Both the position numbers and the translations under genes were made by a program. 64,000 nt of DNA from contig JAKUCV010007280.1 of NCBI GenBank assembly GCA_028386065.3, forward strand, positions 333,066 to 397,065. Direction: 5' to 3'. Positions 43,422-53,334 of this stretch are shown here, piece by piece. Numbering within the stretch: the stretch's first letter is position 1; the number at the start of each line of letters is the position of its first letter. Origin of the DNA: Turnera subulata (Eukaryota > Streptophyta > Magnoliopsida > Malpighiales > Passifloraceae). Below the pieces are notes generated by a model. The model saw only the letters and a list, made by a program, of their open reading frames with translations. It was not told where the DNA came from and ran no database searches.

Positions 43422-44105
43422 TTATCTGTTGGTTACAACATTTACTCTAAAACTATTTGAATCATTAGTAATGTTGACCCTAAGACTATCGTTCCATGAG
43501 AACCACATACCGCCCATGTTGTGTTCGCCGGGAAGCTCGTACCGATTCGTCGGAGGAAAACGAAGTGGAATGACACCATGGTCATCTTCAGGTTGCCCCA
43601 AGGTCTCTGTTAAGAGTGCCATGTTGGGCTTGTACTGATTTTTCAGATCCCTCAAGGTACGTACAAACTCGCGGGAATGCCTAGCAATTCCTCTACAGTT
43701 CCAAACTAGTAGGCGAACTTTAGGCCAAGTGGCTGGTAGACTAGTTACTCGGGGAACGCTCCGAGCAATCATAGAAATCTGGTAGTAGCTACCTTGGTTC
43801 AGGAAATGACAAGTAGGCTCTAGCTGGAATTCCTCAAGTCTTTTAGAAATGAAAAACATGACGGAATTGGCCGAGCCGTAGAAAAAAGTTCGTAGGTTGC
43901 TTTGGTCCTCTAGGAAGAATGTCTCTTCCATAGGAGTGACAAAGAACCTAGACGAATAGAGTTCGTCCACGAAAACCAAATGAGGAATTCTACTAAGTTC
44001 GTCTGGAAACTCCTCTTGACGTTCGTTCACCAAGTGGTAAGCTAACCGATTCCTCCTTCCAAGGAAGGCACCCTCAACGAAAAAGAGAGTAGATGGAGAA
44101 GGCAT
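43422..44105 (-). CDS. Captured ORF with truncated LINE-endonuclease-like C-terminus, element C copy
   Basis: Intact 227-aa antisense frame, MPSPSTLFFVEGAFLGRRNR to VNVVTNR. The N-terminal half (ELYSSRFFVTPMEETFFLED, NSVMFFISKRLEEFQLEPTC) has no family I recognise. From about residue 133, VRLLVWNCRGIARHSREFVR, LRDLKNQYKPNMALLTET and GGMWFSWNDSLRVNI follow the first about 90 residues of plant LINE ORF2 apurinic-endonuclease domains (WNCRG Asn and TET Glu positions kept). The protein stops where the catalytic Asp-x-Asn and His segments should follow, so nuclease activity is not expected. Copies in B, D and at 319-1122 are the same length and end at the same point, so the truncation is ancestral. 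It is antisense to the LTR-driven transcript. Confidence 0.7.
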   Translation of the reverse strand: MPSPSTLFFVEGAFLGRRNRLAYHLVNERQEEFPDELSRIPHLVFVDELYSSRFFVTPMEETFFLEDQSNLRTFFYGSANSVMFFISKRLEEFQLEPTCHFLNQGSYYQISMIARSVPRVTSLPATWPKVRLLVWNCRGIARHSREFVRTLRDLKNQYKPNMALLTETLGQPEDDHGVIPLRFPPTNRYELPGEHNMGGMWFSWNDSLRVNITNDSNSFRVNVVTNR

Positions 44106-44487
44106 TAAGTCTTGATGTGTTGTAAATTTTTTTAAAAGTGTTTCTAAAATTTTTCACAAATGCTATTTGATTTTTCTGTTTTTCTACTACATAATTTTTT
44201 ACTCTTTTATACTCTGAGCATAGAAAGTATGCTGCTTGTTTTTCAAATTGTGGACCCATCTATCTTCGGAAAAAGTCCAAAAAATTTTCGATGATAGGAA
44301 ATGCGAATTCTTTTCACAAAACTCCAAACCGTTTCCGATCTTCAAGGTTTTGCTTTTTGAAAAAATTGCCATTGCTTCAGTTATTGCTCCATCATGGTGT
44401 TTTGTTTTCTCTACAAATTCAACTGCTTTTCAGTTCATCTACATCTCGAAATTTTTTTTCGCTTTGACAATCTTGGTTTTCCTTCCT

Positions 44488-44919
44488 ATGACTTCCTCTA
44501 CATCTTCTACACCTTCTATCACTTCCATTAGAGGCCAATGTGGCCAAATTGATGGGACGATACCTCGAGTACGGTGCATATACAATGAGGTTGCTCCTGT
44601 TTGGACATCCTGGAGGGACATGAACCCAGGAAGACGATTTCGTTCATGCGGAAATTATGGACAAGGTGGTTGTCGATTCTTCCAATGGATCGATGAAAGA
44701 ATCATGGGACGTGCCCATGACGTCATCAACGCATTACGGGATAATGAACGTCATCCATATGGGGAGAATCAATATCTCCGACAACGACTGCAAGCTGCGA
44801 TGCTCGAAATCGAGGAACTACGTGACCAGTCCCGAGCACTGGTTAAGAAACACGAGTTTTATTTTAACTTCTTTGTGACCGATTTTGTTTTCTTCCTTTT
44901 AATTTTTATTTTATTTTGA
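44488..44919 (+). CDS. GRF zinc-finger protein captured in element C
   Basis: 143-aa frame from the ATG at 44488 (an in-frame upstream ATG exists at 44236; 44488 chosen because the DTD-free hydrophilic MTSSTSSTPS start precedes the domain directly). The GRF-type zinc finger is clear: CGQIDGTIPRVRC..., TSWRDMNPGRRFRSCGNYGQ, GGCRFFQWIDE. A helical, probably coiled-coil stretch (YLRQRLQAAMLEIEELRDQS) and a strongly hydrophobic tail (FNFFVTDFVFFLLIFILF), possibly a membrane anchor, follow. Short plant GRF proteins with this layout are known; GRF fingers bind single-stranded nucleic acid in characterised proteins. It is sense to the element and lies between the two antisense ORFs. Copies in B and D are decayed. 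Confidence 0.75.
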   Translation: MTSSTSSTPSITSIRGQCGQIDGTIPRVRCIYNEVAPVWTSWRDMNPGRRFRSCGNYGQGGCRFFQWIDERIMGRAHDVINALRDNERHPYGENQYLRQRLQAAMLEIEELRDQSRALVKKHEFYFNFFVTDFVFFLLIFILF

Positions 44920-45042
44920 GCTATTTTTTTTCTCCACCTTTGATTTCATCAATAAAAAGCCTTGGTTTTGCTCATAGAAACTCCAGTAAAGAAAAATATA
45001 ACTTTTTATTCCGATAACATTTTACAACAGAAAGGAAGTACC

Positions 45043-45444
45043 CTACGGAACTATTTGATTTTCTAAATCCCTGGCATGTCTACGCATGTTCTTGATCAGA
45101 GTGGCAAGTTCATCATAAGCCCACTTGATTTGTATCAACGTGGAATTGGCCGTTTTCAGGGAAGCATTTAAATGTTCTAGCATCCTCAGTGGTGTACTGC
45201 CCTCAGAGATTTCTTTCCCCTTCTTATCTTCAATATCTTTGCGACCAGAAGGCTCTTCCTTGACAACGGGTTTCTTCCGTCGTCTTCGAGAAACAACCAT
45301 CTCTTCCATACGGGTAGGGATGCTCATCCGCTTATGATGTTTCTTCGGCTCTTCCTCATCAGAATCTCCAAAAAGAGAAGCACCACGAGTATAACTTAAC
45401 TCCTCTGAATCAGAGGTAGTTCTGGTTCTTATTGAGGAATCCAT
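45043..45444 (-). CDS. Captured basic/coiled-coil ORF, element C copy
   Basis: 133 aa from ATG 45444 (aligned to the family start MDSxxRTRTTSDSE; the frame is open further upstream but that part is not shared). Motifs: EEEPKKHHKRM and SRRRRKKPVVKEEPSGR (basic, nuclear-localisation-like), DKKGKE linker, then a helical C-terminus (LEHLNASLKTANSTLIQIKW.. to ARDLENQIVP). Clearly diverged from the B and D copies yet with the same architecture. Function unknown. Confidence 0.62.
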   Translation of the reverse strand: MDSSIRTRTTSDSEELSYTRGASLFGDSDEEEPKKHHKRMSIPTRMEEMVVSRRRRKKPVVKEEPSGRKDIEDKKGKEISEGSTPLRMLEHLNASLKTANSTLIQIKWAYDELATLIKNMRRHARDLENQIVP

Positions 45445-45599
45445 GAAGGAGGCATGTTTGCCAGTCGGTAATGGGCGGTATTTATAAGGGAACGATCTAA
45501 CGCATAAGGGCAAAAATGAGATTTCAAGTTGGAAAAAGAGAATTTGGTGAAAGGTGTGCAAGAAAATTGTTGTTGTAGGACCCAAGTATGTGACGACGA

Positions 45600-45635
45600 A
45601 ATTTCGAGGACGAAATTCTTTTAAGGAGGGTAGAC
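45600..45635 (+). promoter_or_regulatory. Element C polypurine tract region
   Basis: AATTTCGAGGACGAAATTCT then TTTAAGGAGGGTAGAC before TGTAACGACC. Confidence 0.8.
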
Positions 45636-48600
45636 TGTAACGACCCGGGTAAAATTTTTGTAAATTTTACCGTGTTGTTTTGACTTTTACGGTGAATAAT
45701 AAAGTTTTACCAAGAAGTCTACCACTTCAAGATAAAACTCGAGAAGCTACCGAGACTCTCGAGAATTTTATACGGCTTACCGAGCCCCACTTTTTGATTC
45801 CGATACTTGAGTTACGCTCAGAAGAATTAATCGGATTTTCCGAGCCTAAGTTGTATTTTCGGACCCGTGATAGAATTTCTAAAAGAAGCAAATCCCCTGT
45901 GATGTTAACGGATTAAAAGTCGGACCGAAGGATATTTTGATCTATTCCCGAACAAATAATTTTGTCGACGCTCAAGCCGCTATTTTTCTCTCTCCCGGGC
46001 CAACCTCCATTATCTTTTTCTTCTTTTTCGTTGCTTTTTTATTTTTTTCCCTTTTCCTCTTTTCCCATTTTCTTTATCTTTTCTTCTTTTTCCATTTATT
46101 TTTTTCCCACAAACTTCTTCTCTTCCTGATTCTTCTTTTCCTTTCTTCTTCTTCTTCCTAATTACTCTACTATTCCATATTTTTTTTCCTCCTCCCCTTG
46201 TCTTCTTCTTCTCTTCCTCCCCTTTAAATTTTTTCCCCTCGCTGCTCAACTCCACTGCCGCTGCAACCAGATGACGCTGCCACGATCTTCCTCTCCTCTT
46301 TCCCTGCTGCCCGAAGCCGCTGCCCCAACCTTCCTTCTCTCCCTTGCTTTTCCCTCCATGTCCATCACCGACTCTGCTTCAACCTCCCTTGTCTCTGCCA
46401 AATCGCCATCGCCATCCCTTCCTTGCTCGCAACTATCGCCACGACGAGCCGTCGCTGCCTCCTCCCATCCATTCCAGTTCTCGCAACACCGTCGCCACTT
46501 CTCACCGTCACACTGCCGATCTAGCCTCCCTCTCCTCTGCAAACACCCACAAGATGCCGCCGCCGTGGGAGAACTAACACGCCTCCATCCTTCTCCCCTC
46601 TTCCACCGAGACGACACCAAGGCTGGGTGAGTCCTCGGCCGCGCTTTCCCATCTTCTTCTCATGTGTTAATTATTTGTTGGTTTTAATTAATTTGAGCTT
46701 ATGGTTGAATAATTGGTTTCAAGTTGGGATTAACGGGTCTCGATTGATTGTTGTGGGTTTCTTCTTCTTGTGGATTCGAGTAGACATGGCGTTAATGGTG
46801 GTTCTGTGGTTGTGGGTTGTGGTGTTTTGGGTGTTGGACGTGGCGGTTTTGTGGTGGTCCGGCCACCGAAAAGTTGCTGGGATGATGGTGTGACTACTGG
46901 TGGTCGGGTTGCTGGCATGGTGGTACGGTGTTGATGTTTTGATGGCAGTGGAATAGTAGCCAGTGAGTACTTTGGGTTGCCGTGAACAGTGATTATCGAA
47001 ATTCGATGAGGTTCCGATGTCTCGGGAATTTTCCGGTGATGTCGCAGGTATTTTCCAGTAAACCCGGATATGAACTTTTGGGGAATTATCAGACCCTTGG
47101 ACTATTCACGAACATCAACAGACCCGGACTTTTATAAGGGCGTTAACAAATGAACGTTTAATTTAATTAATCTAATGTTAATTTTATGGTTTATGCTTTA
47201 ATTTCATTTATGCCTTTGTTTAATTTTTCGAATGGGCTGTATAGAAGGCCCATGTTATTATTCATTTTCCCGGTTTTATTTATATTTTACTTGGGTTGTT
47301 ATTAATAAAATGCCTAAAGATATATCCTACTACATTATTATTAGCTAATTAATAATGGGCTATAACTCGATAAATATATAAATACATATATGGTTATATA
47401 TGGTTCACCTAATGAATGTATACATATTATCTTTTCATGAGAGGGCCGTGATATCGGCTTGGACGCTCGGTTACGATTTTAATATAAAATTGAGTATGAT
47501 AAATGTATTGGGTAATTAAGGAGATGATAAAAATGGAAAACGGTATAAGACAAGCCGACTAATAAATGTTAAAACCAGTATCATGCATGATCATCTTTGT
47601 TTGTGCATCATATATGACTATTGTTGTTATAAATATAGGGATATTGAGGCTTAGCCAGGTATCGGCATCTAAGGAGTATCAGGTGAGGATATAAACTTAT
47701 AAACCTCGGTATGCTGCCTGTGATACTCGAACTGCTATTTGAATTGATTATTGGTGCCTGTATTGATTGACATATTATTGTGATTTCTGCTGCGATGCCT
47801 GGGCCCTGTATGCCTAATGCCTGTTGTGCTTAATTGTATGGGTACTGTTGGACCATATGATGCTGGTCATGATGAAATCTTAGTTTGAAATCCTTGATTT
47901 GATTTTCTTATGGCAAGTGTGCCAAGTGGATTATTTGTAAACGAGTATACCTTGTTGTGTTGTTGATAACAGTAACCTAAATTGACATATCAGATTAGTT
48001 TCTCAGATGAGCTTTGAGGCTGAGTGGCTGCTCATGATATATGATGAGTTTGATAGACAAGGTTACTGTTAGACAGTGGAAAACAAATATTAAAATAATA
48101 AAATATGGTAACATCACTTAGACATCTAGATGTCACGTGAAAGGTAAAGGTAGGACTGGGTGGTAGCCGCCTGTGATATATGTTTTGTTGGCCATTTATG
48201 AGGGGCTTGGGGTCCTCTCAGCCATTGAGCTTGGGGTCTCACGGTTTCTGTTTATGATTTTATTTGATTTGATTTAATGGGGAGTACCCTGGGGTTAGCT
48301 AACCTAGCTACCAAGTACGACCGATACTCATCATGTGACGAGGGCCCTAATAATAAAATTGAAAAGTCTATTGACGGTTGTCGGAATGACTAAGTGGTTT
48401 GGATAAGCAATAAGCTGGGGGTCTAAGAGTTTTAGCCAGATAAATGTCTGGATTCCCTGTTGTGTTGTGCTTCCTGTGATTTGTTGTTCTTGTTGCTGGT
48501 TCGATGTTATTGTAGTTGCTTGTATACTGTGTTTATTAGTTTAGAGGTGAGATAGTGGTTGGTCTCACCCCTCACACAGTCCATGCAGGTTAGATCGTCA

Positions 48601-48878
48601 TAAAACAAGATTGCATTTCGGCGGCTGCAGTGTTTCCTCGGAAAGGACTTGGATCCATTAGCTTGCATTAAGCTTGCATAAGCTGTCACTGAATACATGG
48701 AAAATGCTTCCGCTGTGCTGATGATGATGTTCCTCTACCGGATGATGGAAATGTGATTTTGTGACTAATTGATGATGTTACTGTCGTGTATTTACATTTT
48801 CATTATTTAATGGCCACGTGGCGGTACTATTACTCAGTAATTACTGTTTGTTTTGTAAATGGAAGTCGGGTCATTTCA
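45636..48878 (+). repeat. Element C 3' LTR
   Basis: 3243 bp, TGTAACGACCCGGG...GTCGGGTCATTTCA, followed by the TGACC target duplication. Single copy of the region duplicated in the 5' LTR. Confidence 0.9.
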
Positions 48879-48883
48879 TGACC

Positions 48884-48997
48884 CCTAAAAATGATTTTTC
48901 AACAATTCAAGTTCGGATTTCAAGGATGTGGGATTCATAGAATACCAAATTGAACAACATCCTTATCAGCCTAGATTTAATTCTAATTGATGCCAAG
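48884..48997 (+). pseudogene. RPA1/DUF223-like exon, 3' part
   Basis: In frame with 31441-31474 across the insertion: ..TIQVRISRMWDS, a TAG, then NNILISLDLILIDAK, ending ..GCCAAG|GTAAGT with a good splice donor at 48998. The pattern (VRIxRMW, about 12 residues, LISLDLILIDAK) is the start of the OB fold in plant RPA70-like/DUF223 proteins. The TAG lies between the two motifs. No further exon is seen in 48998-59033. Confidence 0.68.
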
Positions 48998-49839
48998 GTA
49001 AGTTATCATTTTCCAGTATTATTTATATTTTTTTCATTGTATTATTTTTGCCGTTTCTTTTTTTCCCCTTTTTAAAATTTACCTTTGTATTGTATTTGTT
49101 TTTTTTTCTTTTCCAGTTGTAGCCATTTTCCCCCCTTATTTTTTTTATGGTAATTGTTGATCGTTTTAATTTCTAGGAATTATATTTTTAATAGTTTTAA
49201 TTTTTTTTGGCATTGTATTATTTATTTTTTCCCAATGTTTTTATTTTTTTCAATGTATTAGTTTTTTAAATTCCCAAAATTATATATTTCTTTCTTTTTA
49301 ATATTTTTTGCATTGATTTCTTTTCGTTGTATTATTTTTTTTGCAGTTTTTTCAATTCTTTCCATTGTATTAGTTTTTTAATATTTTTTTGCAATGTATT
49401 CTATTTTTATTTTTATTTATTTTTTTTAAATTTCCCTATTATGTATATTTTTTTATTTTATTAGTTTCTTTGATTCCCAAAAATTTTATATTATTATTCT
49501 GTCTAATATTTTTTAAGCTTTCATTATTTTTACCTTTGTATTGTATTTGTTTTTTTTTTAAATTTCATAGTTATAATTATATATTTTCCTTTTCTAGAAA
49601 TTTTATTTTTTTTTGTTCCATTAATTTCACAGAAATATATATTTTTTTGGTTTTAATTTTTTTGGGCATTGCGTTATTTTCCTTTTTCTGTATTGTATTT
49701 CTTTTTTTCCAGTTTTTTATTATTTTCATTGTATTGGTTTTTAAAAATCCCTGAATTATATACTATTTTACTTTAAATAATTTTTCGCAATGTATTCTTT
49801 TTTATTTATTTCTATTTTTTCCCCTAAATTTTCCAGTTA
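48998..49839 (+). other. T-rich intron-like sequence
   Basis: Begins with the GTAAGT donor and is very T-rich, with recurrent ATTGTATTAGTTTTTT words as in 30665-31440. No exon or gene visible. Element D is inserted after CCAGTTA. Confidence 0.7.
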
Positions 49840-50258
49840 TGTAACAGCCCGGGTAAAAATTTGGATTTTTTACCGGACTGTAAAAGTCTTCCTACAGTGA
49901 TTTACTTCTTGAATTAATCTTGGCTAATTAATTCAAGGTAAATCAAGAGTCGTTTTTTTTTTCGAAACCGATGGTTTTCCTGCGCTCGAGATTTTTCGGT
50001 GGATTTTACGGACCTAAATTGGTATTTTTCGGATCCCGAAATCCTCAGAAAAAATCATACCGAAAAATAACTAAGGGGGTGTATCAGTTATTTTCTGGTC
50101 CGGACCGGACTTGCCTCATATGTAGACAGGCTGCATTATTTAGGCGGCGCAGTCCGTGCTTGTCATCCTGTGACACCCGTGCTTCATCTTTTGCCCGTGA
50201 ACCTTCTTCCTTTTTCGTCTGGTTTTCTTTTCTTCTCTCCCGTAAACCCACCTCCCCG

Positions 50259-50290
<32 letters not shown>

Positions 50291-52982
50291 CCCTCTCTCT
50301 CTTTCTCCTCTCCCCATCTTCTTCTTCCTCACACCCGCCGACCCCTCACCCGTGCCTCCACCACCTGCACACCTCCACCACCAAAAGCCGCCATCCCCTT
50401 CATCTCCTTCTTCTCCTCCTCGCCTTGCCACTGTCCCGAGAAGCCCGTCGCCGTCACCTGTAGATCGCGCGACCCGACGCCGACGCGACCCGAGCTTGCC
50501 TCGTCTCTCTCTCCCTCGTGTACGCCGCCGACGGTGCCTCCTTCCTCCCTCGCGTCTGTCGCCCGACGTTTCCTCTCCTCGCGCCGCCTGTCCTCGCCGT
50601 CGCTGTTGCTCCACAGTCGTCGCTGCCTCTGCAAGTTGAAGGTGAGTCGTGACCCGGTTTGTGTGGGTTTGGGTCGCGAGTCGACCCGGGTTGCTGGATG
50701 GGTTGGTTGCGGGGTTTATATGGTTGGGCTGAGTATATGTGGGCTTAGGTTGGTTTGGCTGGGCTGATGACGGTTTGGGTTGGGTTGGTTTAATGTCTTG
50801 GGTTGTGGGTTTGATGTATGGGCTGTGATGAGTTTTGGGCTTTGGTTGTTGGGCTTGGTCTGGTTTGGCTGGGTTGCTTGGGCTGTGGAACTAGGCTTGC
50901 AGCCTTGGCCTGGCCCTTGTACTTGGGCTTGGTCATGGGCTGCATAGTACAGCCCAATCCGATAAAAATAAAATAAAATAATAATAATAAATAAATATAG
51001 AAATAAATATAAATACATATATACATTCTGGAAATATATTTATATTATAGAAATATATATATATATATATTGGGAAATTATGATAATAAACTATTTTTGG
51101 AAATTTGTATTATGGTATACAAAAGAAATAGTTTTGAGAATATATATAATTATTATCTTTGGAAAAATATATATGTATATTTGTGAAATTTGTATTTATT
51201 TTCTGATAAAAATATGTTTGTATGATTATTTCTTGGAAATATGGTTTTCTAAAGTTAATAATATTTGGTAATTATATTTTGGTAAGAATAATATTTTATG
51301 GAAATTACTTTGGAAAATATACACATATGTAATATCTTCTAGGAAATTATACAATTTATTATTTTGGAAAAAGTATAGTTATTTGTAAAACATTTTGAAA
51401 AGAATTTTAATTAAAATATGGTACCGAAATTATATTCGGATATACGTACGGTATAATATTTTCGGTAAAGAATGATAATAAAGGATATGAACCGGGATGG
51501 GTTTATTTTGCAGTATAGCATCATGTCATACTCTTATGTGCATCTTATGTGAGTATATATTGTTTTGTTGAATAGGTTTTGATATCGGACAGTTCCCCGA
51601 GGAACCGGCTTTGGACCGGTTGATGTTTCCAGGCTTAAGTAACGGCTAAGGTGAGGATAAGTAAATGTCTATATGCTGCCCGTAATGCCAAGTTTTTGTG
51701 TGCCTAATATATGTGATACCTGCTGGTATGTTCCTACTGTTGTGGCTGTTAATGGTTGATGTGTTTTGAATTAAAATGATTGTTGCTATTATCGATGTTG
51801 ATGGAATTATGGCTATTGTGGAGTTATTGTTATATCTGTTGCATGTGATTGGCTTGTTGTAATTTGAATTAAGTTGGTTGTTGTCGTAGTTGATGCCGAT
51901 GGAACTGTTGATACTGTTGAGTTATGATTATTGTTTGTGATACAAGTGAGTTGGGTACTTGGGGTATCGGTTGAGATTACAGTTGTTTTGGGTTAAGATA
52001 TGACTTGTCCAGACGAGCGGAGAGGCCGTGAGCCTGCTCGGGATAAGAGGTGATGTTTTGTCGTCGGTATAGTGATAGACAAGTTTAATAATTAAAATGG
52101 AATCACTTAGACGTTAGTATCACGGTTAAATGTTGGAACAGCCAAGAGATGGTAGTCTTGGGAGCCTTAGTGGCTTGTGCCTGCTCCCTGTTTATGTTAT
52201 GGTACTGGGGGAGACTTAAGTGGTTGGTCCTGCTGCCTGTCTGTACCGAGTTGTTATTTTAGGCACTGGGGGAGACTTAGTGGTTGGTCCTGCTCCCTGT
52301 CTGTGCCGGATTATGATTTTGTTTATGGGGAAGGACCCCAGGTCTAGCTAGATCGGCTACCATGTGCGATGACCAACTTTTAACCAGTGATAGGGGCCCT
52401 ACCTAAAATTTGGAATAGTAAGTCTAGGATGAACCAAGAACTGTCTAGTCGGTGTTTGATTCTTTCTGTTCTTTACTTCCTGGTTATATGTTTACTTGTG
52501 ACTTGATTATAAATTGTTTGGTATTCTGATTGTGACTTGGTTATTATTGGTTGCCTGTGTATTCATATTTACTTATATATTTCACCCGGTGAGCACTTCG
52601 GACTCACCCCTCGGCTACCTGACTCGGTCACGTAGTTTGTTTTTTTGCTAGTACAGGTTTGTACCAGACAAGCTGTGGCATTGCCCTTGGATAGGACTCG
52701 GATCTATTAGTTGCATCATGTGTCACATACAGTGTCTTGTGAGTTTTTAAGTCTTCCGCTGTGCTGATATTTGCTTCCGCTGTGTTGTTGAGCCGAAGGG
52801 CCGAATACATGTTTTGACATGTTTATGTTTTTGAGCTGTTGAGCCAGTTTCCTATTATATCATGTTGGGCTTTTGAGCCGGTATTCTTTGTTATACTCTG
52901 TAGGCTGAGTCGTTGTTGGTCGGATCGTCACAGTTCCGGCACGTGTTTACTGTGTATGGTAAATACGGGTCGGGGCGTTTCC
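49840..52982 (+). repeat. Element D 5' LTR
   Basis: 3143 bp. CT microsatellite 50260-50287, GC-rich block ending TTGAAG|GTGAGTCG (about 50641), exon-like block ending GGCTAAG|GTGAGGATAAG, and TAGTACAG|GTTTGTACC. Serine/proline-rich frames (49971-50639 and antisense) are compositional. Imperfect ACGT dyad at 52615-52635. Confidence 0.88.
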
Positions 52983-52985
52983 TTT

Positions 52986-52997
52986 TGGTAGCGGAGC
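52986..52997 (+). promoter_or_regulatory. Element D primer-binding site
   Basis: TGGTAGCGGAGC, just after the LTR end GTTTCC. Confidence 0.82.
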
Positions 52998-53097
52998 GGG
53001 CGTTAGGTCTTGATGGGTAGTCCTTGTGTGTTTGTTGTTGTTGTTCGCATAGTTCACTCCATTTGTTTATTATTTTATATCATTTAGTTAGTGCATT

Positions 53098-53246
53098 ATG
53101 GATCCAGTCATGGGACGCCAGCTTGCTGCAGAGCATACACATAAGAGGTATTTGATGCCATACATGCAAAAAAGAAAAAAAAGATATAATATTATTTTAC
53201 AAAAACATATATTATTTATTTTGCAAAGGAAAAACATATCTTACTT
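53098..53246 (+). other. Leader with short MDPVMGRQLAAEHTH frame
   Basis: The leader block ATTATGGATCCAGTCATGGG, CAGCTTGCTGCAGAGCAT is conserved in B (23450) and C (43325), where the ATG is ATA. It may be the last trace of an ancestral gag start or only a conserved leader. The frame runs into the ATT microsatellite as poly-Tyr, so it is not called a gene. Confidence 0.35.
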
Positions 53247-53247
53247 C

Positions 53248-53330
<83 letters not shown>
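53247..53330. repeat. ATT microsatellite
   Basis: About 28 ATT/TTA triplets. B has about 7 and C an interrupted run at the homologous place just downstream of the antisense ORF. Confidence 0.9.
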
Positions 53331-53331
<1 letters not shown>

Positions 53332-53334
53332 AAT

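Larger units (their letters stand above)
31475..48878 (+). mobile_element. Element C: complete non-autonomous gypsy-type retrotransposon with captured ORFs
   Basis: 5' LTR 31475-43212 (interrupted by Copia 2), PBS 43216-43227, internal region 43213-45635 (2.4 kb), PPT, 3' LTR 45636-48878. Target duplication TGACC at 31470-31474 and 48879-48883. No gag-pol. It has the best-preserved set of the three captured ORFs: antisense endonuclease-like (227 aa), sense GRF zinc finger (143 aa) and antisense basic/coiled-coil (133 aa). Length without Copia 2 is about 9.1 kb. It interrupts an RPA1-like exon. Confidence 0.9.

Noticed and set aside
49971..50639. Ser/Pro/Leu-rich frames of 100-300 codons in LTR CT- and GC-rich blocks (also 16103-16549, 20695-21192, 31731-32618, 55830-56510)
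   Set aside because: Low complexity, differing frames between LTR copies, and position within LTRs; better explained by composition.
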